64,000 bases of DNA from Capitella teleta (lineage: Eukaryota; Annelida; Polychaeta; Capitellidae). The stretch is from the NCBI GenBank assembly GCA_000328365.1, contig KB307841.1, forward strand, positions 1 to 64,000. The letters are read 5' to 3'. This document shows positions 33,271 through 45,000 of the stretch, piece by piece. Every line of letters begins with the position of its first letter. The stretch's first letter is position 1. Both the position numbers and the translations under genes were made by a program. The notes beneath the pieces are model-generated. The model had not been told where the DNA came from, did no database searches, and worked only from the letters and a program-made list of their open reading frames with translations.

Positions 33271-36200
33271 GAAACCTGGGCCCTGCGCTGTGTGTCCAAA
33301 GATACTTCATTTACTATTTAGGTGAATACGCGTCTTCGCCAAAACCGCCAATATGTTTTACTTGTTATGTGTTCAAAATAAACTTTGCGTTCTGATTTCC
33401 GGTGCGTTATGGCGACCCTCCGCTAAATCGCTTCAGAGAATGGTCTGAACGGAATTGCATTTTTTTTTAATATATATTCTTATTGATTGGGTCCAATTTC
33501 ACAAAAATACTACGCACTGCAGATCCAAACATGCCCAACCAATTCCCAAAACAAATTATTGTGCTCTCGCGGTAGGATTACTTAATTATTACAGTTTGCT
33601 ATTGTTTTTAGCCACGCCGAATGCATAAAATGGCGATTGTTGTTTCATCGCAGATTTCCGCTTCGATTTGCGAATTTTTGTGTTTTAGTGCGTCATTAAG
33701 TTCGTGCAACACAAATCGACTATCAAAAATGTAGAGATCTCAGCAAAATACGCCTGAGAGTGGCCGTAATAACCTCGAAAATTTGAGTATATTCCATAAA
33801 ACCACGATATTTACCTTGACGGCACAATCGGTCTAAATTTCCCTGGAAACTGGCTGCGACGCCAAGTGCATGGTCGCCTCTCTCGGCCAATGAGAGCAAT
33901 GTCACGCTATCATCACATCATCACAATTACAGTGAAAACAAATTAAACATTATACTGATACGTCGTGCTTTTTGTTATAATTATTATCTATTATCAATTA
34001 TTAATGATTAATGATTAAAAATTGATTATAACCTGCGAAAATATATGAACCGCATAGAAGCGAAGCCAGTTGCGGTATACAAGTGAATCAATTTATTATT
34101 AGTTATACAGCATTCATTCACTGTATTTTAAAGTATTTTGAATGGTATGGTTGTTACCATTTAATTATGTAATGAATATAAATTATGTAAATTATGTGAT
34201 AATTGCGGCTGTTCCATGGAATGCTTGATTTATACGCGCGTACGACGGTGTTTACATTTTTACTTTACAATACCTGTTTCTCCCAGTGCTCATGCACCCA
34301 GAGCGGAGATGGGTTCAACGTCCTCAGAAGCAGTGACGTAAACTATCGATTTTGCCCCTTATGAGGGATCTCGTGCACGGGATATATGCCAGACCCTCAG
34401 GCCTCGGGTTTATTTTTAATGTATACATTGTAATTACATGTAATTAATTATTGTCTGTCAAAGCGATGACCATGCATCTTCATGAGATAATCACATTTGC
34501 CCATTTTGGTGTTTACAGTTATGTCCTCAAATAGTCATGCGTTTGTGGGTCAGAAGAATCCTGCATGGGTATGATATGCAATGCTATGAGATGAGATGGG
34601 ATGAGATATGATATTAGCTGTGACGCTGCAGTGCATGTTAAACCAGTGCACCTGTAGGGAACGGTTCTTGCTGCTGCGCTTGGCTTCTTTTTACAATGCC
34701 TGATCTTAATATATCAATAACGTCATCGAACATGTGTTGTAATTCCTAATTAGGATCGCATGGCCTGCTGTATACACCTTTCTTAATTGGCATCCTGCTA
34801 TGACGATGCTGGACGACGTTATATAACTGACGTCAAGAGATCCACGTGATGTCATCGTTTCATTTAATGCTGGCGATACTATCGGTGGCTTTTATGCGAA
34901 TGTTGCTTCTACGGAATAACTAATTATAAATTTACATATTAGTTTTACCTATGTATACTCTCAAATCTCAATAACAACCATTGAAGTAATGGTTGTTATT
35001 GAGATTTGAGAGTATACATAGGTAAAAATAACATGCGGTTGAATTCATTTGTTTTCGATTAAGAAATCGCGTGCATATGTTGTGGTTTTTTGTTTTTGTT
35101 TTGTTTTGTTTTTTTAAATATATAATTTTCGCTTATGTATTATGTGAATGTAATACATTATTGGGTTAATCTCCACTTCAATTATTCAGCAGATTGTGGC
35201 CGTTGTTTTTTCCGAGTTTTATTCATTAGCTTTCTATGTGGGTTAATGGCGGTCTGAGAGGCATGCACTGCGTCCTAAGTCTTATCAGCGCTGCGATACA
35301 CTGATGCAAATTATCAGTGCTTGAGTCAATAACACCAAAAAGATAGCCTTTGAATCGAATGTCGTTAGTTCTTGCTTGGATATATAATCGTGTTGGTTAG
35401 TGTCTTTTTAACAGTTTCTAAATTTTAGGCACGTGCTGTTCTTTTTTTTTTTTTTTTTTTTATGTTTTTTTTTTCTTTTTTTTTTATTCCCTTCCACATA
35501 CAGGACTGTCAGGTTATTTTGTCAGCCATTCCAATGATTTATCAGTCATCTTCAATTTGAGTAAAAAAAAAATCATCAATTGTTCACGTGGGGATTTATA
35601 ATCTTGTCTACATATAGTACGATCCAGGAAGTAGAAATTGATCAGAATTTCGCATGAAGCGACATGGGTATTGAGCCCTGTGGCTTTATATCCATATCAT
35701 TTTGCGCGGCTAATCAAACGTTCAGGGATGGCAAATGGCGAGTTTTCCACGAATGCGTGCGGTACATAATATACAATGACATGTGCACAAGAGGCATAAG
35801 TCACCCATGTCACAAAAGGCTAAATATGCTATTGCACTTTGGTCAATTGTTTATACAGGGTTTTGATCTCCATCGGTCGTTGATGCAGAGTTAACGACGT
35901 GTCTACGTTATGAACATGTAAACGGAATTACCCAAGTATTCTCTGTTTACGTGCGTATATACGGCTTGTGGTCTCCTGTGCAATGTACGTAATGCCTTAT
36001 CCTGATCTAATTCACGTGGTTATCCGAGTGACGTCAGAGCACCAATTTATTTAATTCCTGTTTCATGCGACACGAGTGGCGATGTTTCATGTGGATGGAG
36101 TAGACAGAGTATCAGGTAGGGCCTTGTATTAATGTTTGTGAGGTTTCGGTACCTTTTAATGCGTTCGTTCTATTCGGGAATATCCAGAACTAGGTTAATG

Positions 36201-38966
36201 AAAGGGAGTTGGGATTTCACTACTCATTCAACAAAATTAATACTCATGCATTTCGTTGTTTGTCGGATCTTCTTAATGTCATCTGAACTCAACTTGCTTT
36301 TCAATATTTTATTTTCTACGAAATATGCAAATTGCTGAAATCTCGTGCATGAAACAAAATGGCGAAAATTTGATCAATATTTGACAAAGCTTGGTTTCTT
36401 TCCGATCGCTAGTTTCAGAAATGCAGACCAAGGTTTGAAATGCGTCATTGGATAACCAACATTCCTGAGTTTCGACTTGGGCATCAGCAACAAACGGATC
36501 TCTAAGTGGGGTTTCCGCTAACTAGGTCTCCAGGTCATATGATCGTTGTTTTTTTCCCCTCCACCGTCGAGAGTTCAACTCTGTGTACTTGGCATTTTTG
36601 TTCGCACGGAGACTGGCAGCCGCCGATCGAGAGCAGAGCCGATATTTCTGGTCGGTCGGTCTGTTGTTGATCATCCATCATGTCCTTCTCGTCTGCCGCA
36701 TGCTTGCATCATCACCGTTCAGGAAGCTGTTCGACTTGATTGTTCCGACACGGGGTCGTAGAGTGCGATGTTTCTTAATGCTTCCTTGTGTGTTTAGTAT
36801 TCCAGCGCCCCGCCCCCTCCCCATCTCTACACTGGTTTTGTTTCTCAGGAGTGGCCCAATATTTGGCGAAATCTATCTGAATTCTGTGTAACCAGTGTAC
36901 ATTGTATGTTATTAGTTATTACGTATTGTGTTTTGTGAGTTCAAGTGACTGGTTTATCTTACCTGGCCAACAACAATTGTTTTACTGGACAGTGCTTTTT
37001 AAAAATATATAATAAATTATATATAATATATATGTAGTGATGTACATATATAATTTAAATTATTTAATCGTATAGTGCCTCAAACATTCGCTGAATTTGA
37101 AAAGCCGGTCTTACTGCACACGTGTTTGGTCAGAGTACTTACCGTACACCTACGTAAGACTAATTGATTATACGCCCATGTAACATGAAGCAGCCTAATT
37201 ATAGTAATTAATCCAGCGGGGTTGACGGGGTGGGGGTATCTAAGGTACGATGCTGTGTGTAAGCCACTAACGACTTTGTACAGACAGTCTATTTATAGCT
37301 GTCTTGTTAGTTATTACCCTTGTTCGGTTGGCTGTTGGCCTTTTACAATCATATATTATCACAGCTAACACTCACTTCTGTGCACAATGGTGCGTTTGTT
37401 GACTCAACTGGTACTGCATGGCCTACTCACGTGAACAAGAAGCAAAGAAAGCAAGCAAAACTGAATAACCATTTTATTTGTAATAATATCCCAGCGCTCA
37501 ATATACCGATTTGTGATGCACTTGCTTACACTTGTCAAGAGAAGAAAAAAAAAAAAAAAAAACAACGTAATTTTTCCTTTTTTTTTTTTTTTTTTTTTTT
37601 GGCGCTGTCTTGCGACTGCAGCTCATTCTCTGCCAAATGGCGCGCGATCGAGGCGCCACTGAACTAGATTCGCCATTTTTCCTAGAAATACTTTTTCCTT
37701 TCTGTATTTTTTTGTTGTTGCACGAATATTGCATGATTGCCTCCACAGAAATATTGGATAGCTGTCACGCTTTCTGTTTGGATGCACTATCTCTTCGGTT
37801 GTGCGTACACCCACTCCCCTAACAGCATACTTTTCTTGCACGCGCATGTTAAAAAAAAACAACCCCAAACCGTTTAAATTCAAATTTGTCGTTGATAGAA
37901 TTATAATACTCGCGCCTTATTTTCTCCACCTGCCACGTGTCTATTCCGCGTACTTCAAAGCTTCAAGGTCTCGCGAGGCTCACACGACGTGGCACTCGGC
38001 GCGTTTTGGGGGTTTCTTGTCTCGTTGTTGCCATGGGAACTGAGCGCAACCTTCCAAATGCTCGACAATTTACGACAATGGATATTAAATTCTTTAAACC
38101 CTTATGGGTTATCTGTCAAGAATTGCGTTTCCACTTTTTTGGGGGTTATCGTGACCCTTGGTGTCCTTAATCTCGTTCAGCCATTCGTAATTATACATAC
38201 TTGAACATACATGTTCTGTATATTCCTGTTGTGAACTACAGTACCTCGAATTGGTTATTGTTATGCCAATATTGAATTGGGAGATTCAGAATGTAGAACA
38301 CATAGTGTATACTGTAATGTCACCATATTGATGCTACAGTTCGTACCATACTGGTATAATATTGCGCTATTAATGTTTCGGTGATTCGAAAATCAATCGT
38401 AAAATGAAGAATGAGGCGGGTATTGATCCGATGACATGACGTTGTGCCCACTTTGAGTTCTGTTATTTAGTGAATTGGCCGACTTATACATGATGTATGA
38501 CATCATTCATTGAAATCGCATCCAGGGTCACTGCATGTGCTTATAGTTTGTTATACAACGTACATGTAAACTGTTATTTTCACATCTGAATCTGTTTAAC
38601 GTAGTACATGCAGTGGCTGCCAATGTTTTGATTAAGTTTCCCATTCGCCGCTGGTGGCACTAATGTAATACTTTTAGTACACGAATCAGAGAGCCGTTTA
38701 AAATCATCATTCATTCATTCTGGATTTCGTAGTAGACTATAGTACTAGTACGGTAGTACCTAAGCCCGGTCGAGTTGCTCCTGAGAGAGTCTCAATGTTG
38801 AGTTTATAATTATTTGTCAATGTTGTCGGCTTCTTTTGCTCCTCTCAATTTTATAAATCTCTTTTGTTTTTGCTCTGCATCAGACGCTTTATTGTAATCA
38901 TGGATTACCAGTATAAATTGTAGAAAAGCTATACTACATTACTGATGTGAAATTCTTCTTTTGCAG
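33271..38966. other. EcR 5' region (upstream introns/leader), no coding gene supported
   Basis: The first EcR exon at 38967 is preceded by a splice acceptor, so one or more leader exons must lie here or further upstream. Candidate donors include ATCAG/GTAGGG at about 36114. A GC-richer 36540-36850 patch could be a start region. Poly-T and poly-A runs at 35440-35485 and 37540-37600 are simple sequence. Nothing else can be supported. Confidence 0.4.
34943..35027. repeat. Perfect 85-bp palindrome (40-bp arms, 5-nt centre)
   Basis: Left arm 34943-34982 begins TTTTACCTATGTATACTCTC and ends ACAACCATT. Right arm 34988-35027 is its exact reverse complement. The centre is GAAGT (34983-34987). There is no mismatch and pairing stops abruptly at both ends. 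No flanking target duplication or transposon end motif is seen. Confidence 0.95.
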
Positions 38967-39051
38967 ATGCAAATGGAGCCCTCGCCATGCAGACCGTGTG
39001 ACCATGCATTTCGGTTCTGAACCTGATTATGTCGAACATGAAATATTCTGA
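38967..39051 (+). promoter_or_regulatory. Upstream ORFs in the EcR leader
   Basis: The exon begins directly with an ATG (38967) opening a 17-codon uORF that ends at 39020. Nested in another frame, ATG CAG ACC GTG TGA gives a 4-codon uORF. A third, ATG at 39004, opens 15 codons ending at 39051 and so overlaps the main start at 39029. The overlapping uORF should lower translation from the main ATG unless it is skipped. The main ATG has A at -3. Confidence 0.6.
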
Positions 39052-42000
39052 TCAAGATTCGTTTGAGGGCGGTAGCAGTCACAGTGTCCTCTCACAAGAT
39101 CTGCATGCCTCCGCCAAACGCCCTCCAACCAGTCCCCAGCTGGCGATGGAGCCTATTGATTCGACGACGTCGCGATATCTTGAGGGTTTCACGGCCGTTC
39201 ACACGTCCGACCGCAGCGTGCAGTGCCACAGCCAGCCAAGCTCCTCCAGTGGAGGCGAAAGTGAGTGCGAATCTGAAAGACGATTGTCTTCTTGATTATG
39301 ATAATTGATTTGGATTAATCGTTAACCCATGGATGGACCGCTGGTTGTGGACAAATCCACTGGTAACTTTAATTATTGAATCCTGATTGCCAAGCACAAA
39401 GTGCTGAGTGCTGCTGTCTTTGCCTGTTTGGTGGTGTGAAGGATGAATCTTTTGATTTCTGCATTGGCCATGCTGTAAAATTGACGAGTGTTGCAGGAAT
39501 CTCCTCTGTCCCTAATCATTTAACTGATTTTGCCATGTACCGTAGTCTCTCCAATCCGGACTTTTCGTACCCGACCATTTAATCCAGGAATAGAATTCAA
39601 AATTATCGTGTGAAGTGTGACACGTAATCTGGCTTTCTTGTAACTAGTAATCCAGCCCTTTCTATGGAAACGGGGGGTGATATTGCACTATTTGTCTGTT
39701 CTCGCATGTCGCATACAATTGTGATGATTAGAAACTGAATACCTCTTCTTTTTTTTGATCCTTGATCCTTTTTTTTCCCGTCTGTCCGTGAAGTCACAAA
39801 CGTCGAACTCACTCTTCATGATGAATTTCATCTTCCATGGACTTCAATCAGCTTACCTTTGATTGTCTATGCGTGGTACTGGTTTTCACCATTCATATTT
39901 CNNNNNNNNNNNNNNNNNNNNNNNNNNNNNNNNNNNNNNNNNNNNNNNNNNTCAGAAATGATATGCACAGGATTTATTAATTATTATGTCGGTTGTCTAA
40001 ACACGGTAGGAGCCTTAATAAGAACCTAATGCCTTGGTTTCGTTTTCATTCCTTGATCCTGATAAAGGATTATCGAAGTTTCACCTTCTTAGTATCGTAG
40101 TCTTCTTGGTTTTGAGTAAATTTAATCCTGATTTAGTCGTAATATGATTGGCTGAGCGACTTCCACCAACTCTGATTGTTTCTGGGTTTGTTTTATTTTA
40201 TGTTTGTGAAATTCAGTGTCTTTTTCGACTGTCTATAGTGATTAGTAATATTCAATGCATAATGTATGAACACATTACCCCAGAGGTCTTCAAGTTACTT
40301 TTGTTCGACATATCGAGGTTGAATTCATTGGAAGGCCTCGACATATAGGGAGCAACTGTTCTAGGGAAAGTGGCTCGATATACATGTGCTATGTTAGATC
40401 ACTGTATCATGCATTGCATCATGCTGTTTTTACATGATGCATCAGTCTCAGCGTTCCGGCCTCGTGAGACATTTCCAAGAATTCTCTTGATGACGTCATA
40501 GATCTGCTGTCCTTACCGTTTGTCAGTGTGTCATTTGACATCCTGTTTGAAGAGAGATTTTAAGAGAATATTCAACTGCTGTTCATTCAATTACCGGTAA
40601 TAAATACATCTTGGAATCAATAAACGGGCGGTGGTTGACTGAAAGGCGAGAGAAAATCATTCAATCAATTTACACTCAACTTGTCGTGGTTACTCCCGGA
40701 GCTAAACCGATATGAACATTTAATTAATTTCCTCATATTGTGCAAATGTCTGTGACACCATTTAAAACAATAAAACAGTTAAATCTAATTGTTGTCACAT
40801 AACCGCATGCTGTGAAGGTGAGGCTGAAAAAAAGGCACCCTTTAATGAATTTTCACCTGTACACGATTTCGGGGATTTTTGCCAATAAAAGCAACGCGTC
40901 GGTTGGAAAGAGTTCTCCGCAGACCAGCCTACCGTATGCAGAACAGTTCGTCATTCCTGCGGTAGCTCTAAAGGCTGCCGACTACTGAGACTGGGTCGTG
41001 ATGCTGGCCAAATAGAAGAATTGGTGTACTCACAAAGAGCGCATCTTGAGTTCTGGCTTATTGTCCTGACAATAGAATGAGTTATAATCTGTTTTTATTA
41101 TAAGACTATTACACCGCTTGTGCTCCTATCGTTAAGCCGAGTAGATGTGAAATACTTGCAGTAATCACCTTTAATTGAAATAGGGTGACCTATCTGTAAC
41201 ATGTTTATGCAATCACGACTCCTTGACCATTGGCATTAATTTGGATTTAAATAATGCGAGTGGTGTGCGAAGAGAATGTTTTGTAAGCACAATCAGATAG
41301 GACCATGAACAATAGATCTGTTGCATGCAGACCTGCAGTACAAATTATCTGCTTTGTTTTCATTTTAGGAGATAAACATTAGTATTCAGGCCTTATGACT
41401 AGCGGTATTCACGAATCACAATGCAGTAGCTAGACTATATACAAGTACATAAGTTACCAGCATGTCGAGTTTTTATTGAGCTGTTTTAATGGCGACGCCT
41501 CGACATTCAACACAATGGTCCCCTTAAACATGGGATTTTAAACACTCATTTTAAGGACTGTTCTGTGGTCCTGGGTCTTGTTTGCGTCCAGAGTGAAAAT
41601 ATTGCCAAAAGGTTGGCTGCCCTATTTTAATTGAAATAAATCAGCATCGATGTCGTTGAAATATAAATTATAGGAATAGCAGCATGAAATATTACACAAA
41701 CCATACCAAGTACCGGTATGTAACTATTTATATATATATATATATATATATTATCTTGGTGTGTTTGTGATTTTCTACTTTTGGCCCACTCTGTAAATGA
41801 AGAGCCAGATTTGATTGAGTCTTGTTTGTCTCTCAAGGTGCGGACAGCAAGCCAAAACTCAACGTGTTGCGTAATAAGTTAATGAGGTCACACTTCAGTA
41901 GAGGGTTGCTTAGGGAAATCATGCCATTCTGAGCAACGCAATCGAAATTGCGTCCTGTGTGGTTCGGGTGAATACACCTAAGGTCAACGTCCTGGTTATG

Positions 42001-45000
42001 CAATCGGTTACACTATAGCTATTTTAATATTGACTTTACGTTCGAATTAACAGATGCTGCGCTTAGGCTAAATCCGCCCGTATCCGACTCAGCATAAATG
42101 ATTAGCTTAATAACCGTTTGGACAGTTCCAGACCAGACGACGTGCCACACCGGTACGCACTCGGTTCGGATATACTCATATAGAAGATCGTTTGCGAGGA
42201 GCACTATTCTCGTCAAATTGTTTGCCCCCTGGGCATCCATGTGGTATCGAGTATTGACTATTTGCGTGCTTTGTCAGCACAGTTGAGGAATTTCCAGTTC
42301 TTGTCTACACTCGGCAGTGCAAGTACATATTAGGCAACTTATAAATTTAACACGGGGTGTGGTTGTTTTTTTTGTTTTGTTTTGTTTTTTTATCTCCGTT
42401 TTGGTGCAATTCTGGGATATATATATTTGTTTTTTCCCCCATTTGCTCTACTGGTCCATACTCCACATTCAGAAGAAAATGCATCACGTGAATGGTAATG
42501 ATTTTTCCCCTTTTGTCCACATGGCAGGTTGCCAAACAGGGGCAAACATTGTCATTGTGTGCTCTTGATAATAACAACTCCTGCAAAAACGCGCGTTGAA
42601 TGATTTTTATGTTTAAATTTATCGAGATTCATCCCAGACGTCACCTGCGCCATATTTGGGCAGCTTTGTCCTCGAACATCGGGACATGACCCCGATCGAG
42701 CACTTGCAATGTCCTTGACCCCATCTCGAGTATCCCGCGCTTTCAAGTTTTCTTCACCGCTTTGAACTTGAAATACCGGTAATCCGAATCTCGCGACCCG
42801 GATATAGGTCACCCCAACTGGGTCACTGGCGCATAGAACTCACCAATTATCCACAATGCAATTCATCGCATCCCGAAGCGAGAAAAGGGAAAAATACGAC
42901 TTCTTGGCTGGTTGCCAGAAATGCACGAGTTGTGCATTTTGCGGTACTGCATGAATTTTTCTTCTATTCGAGCTTAGTCGTCCCGAAATAGCTGTGCCGT
43001 GCACTCGCGCAGTCCACATTTTTCGGTGTTTACGCTCTATGTGTCCTTCACCTTAGCGGGCTGGGCTGACATGACCTCGATTTCGCTCGTGAGGCCATCG
43101 GGTGGTTCTTGGAATGGTGGGAATATATCGGGTGCCATTTTTCCCCGATGTCAGCGTAGATGCGACTCTGTTTTCCATTTAGCGCGGTCTCTTCGCCTCT
43201 TCATTTTCTTCCTAGCATGGTGTCGGAACAACGGGGTATCATTTCGAGTTTCAGCAACATGTATCTTATAAGCTACACTATATTTCGTTTTTCTTGTTTC
43301 TCTGAGCTTTCTTTGCGTTATTGCAATAATTTCAATAATTTCATGATGAGATCGTCTGCTTGTCCGTCGGCCGTGTCTTTTTTCTGGAGACCCGTGCCGT
43401 TATATTATATTATGTTGTAAATTCTCACAGCGGCTGTTCAGCTATTTTTTCCTTGCCGCCTTTTCAAGCACGTGCTTTTGATGGCGCTTGTCCTCCGAAA
43501 AGGTTGATTTGGTGACGGATTATAAATAATAGCAAATCCAATTTTACGATTTCTCTGTTCGATCTGGCAATGTATGCTGCTTGACTTTTGAACCCGCGTA
43601 CATCACTACATGCGAATCTTCTCAGAATAGCGTTCGATATAGCTGCTTATGGGGGAAAAATGCATATAAATCTAACAAAACGGACCCGCGTGAACCCAAC
43701 GCTCGAACGTACTCTAGTTGTAACCCCTCGAAATTAGGTCAGTGTGTCAAAATGAATGACCTAGTTTCAGATGAATCACTCACATTTGCTGTGTGAAGAT
43801 GAGAAGAGAGGCAGCAGGTAAAATTTACCTCCACTATTTAATGGAACTAAAAACTTGGGCTTCTCCTGCTTCGAGAATTTCTAGGAAATTGTCGCTTGAT
43901 TATTGATCTGTTGTCGCTCTATCGATTCGTTGTACAGGCAGAGTTCCTAGCCCGTGTCTCGCATCTGGGATATCATCTCAGCGGGCCGAAATGTGAGATC
44001 TTGTTTGTTTGTTTGGCTGGTTTTTGTTGGTGACACTTGTTGGTGTCAAGGCGGTTCAATGGCTAAAAATATATCACTGAGTTACCTCATTATTTATTTG
44101 CATTTTAACAAATCTCCAATTGTGACTAATGGGTTTTTATTTAGATTTTGTATTGCTGTGTGTTTCCTCTTAGATTAATTGATTTTACTTTTCCTAGACT
44201 GATTTCGCTGAAGCTGGCGTGATCAGCTAACTGGGCTACATAATATTTAAATGTCAACCAGTTCACCAGAACTACGGTTTAACTTTGCCTTTCAATTAAA
44301 GGTTGTCTTAATTCTCTTTAATATATCGCTCGAACGCACATTGCTCCGATTGTGCACGTTTCATGTTTACGATACCATCTTCGAAAACACTTCTCGATAC
44401 TCATACTGATTATATAATAGTAATAATAATTATAATACTGGAATAATTTTATTGATTTAACCTAAGCTGAACTTTAAATAATAATATTATAATTGTATGA
44501 ATGTGCTGTCCCTTGTTGTGCTCACGTCGTTGCCATGGCCACCGACTCTGCGCATGTGACGTCACTGGTGGCCTCCGTTCTCAGCTTTCTGAAACGCAAT
44601 TAATCTGCGCTTCGGGGTTTGACTGTGGGTCAGAATGCGAGGAGGCGTTTGCTCCATCGCACCTGAATGCTTACAATAGGTGTGGTTGCATGGCAAACAT
44701 ACATGAGGCGTCAATAATATTACTATTGATGATTTTAATTACGCTTTTTCGTGGTTACCATTCATATTTTAATTAGTTAAATTGCATTTCCGCCGCATGT
44801 GTGCTTTGCAGCCTGAAAGATTGCATCACTGACACCCCCATCTGGCTGTTGCGTAACCAGGGCAAAGGACCCGATCGGACGAAATGATGTAATGATACAT
44901 GTAATTAAATGCTCTCTGTACAACTGTATCTTCAAAGCACCTTTTTGGTATGAGGTCATTGATTACGATTGATCGGCTCATGTGCACTTCGGTTGTGATA

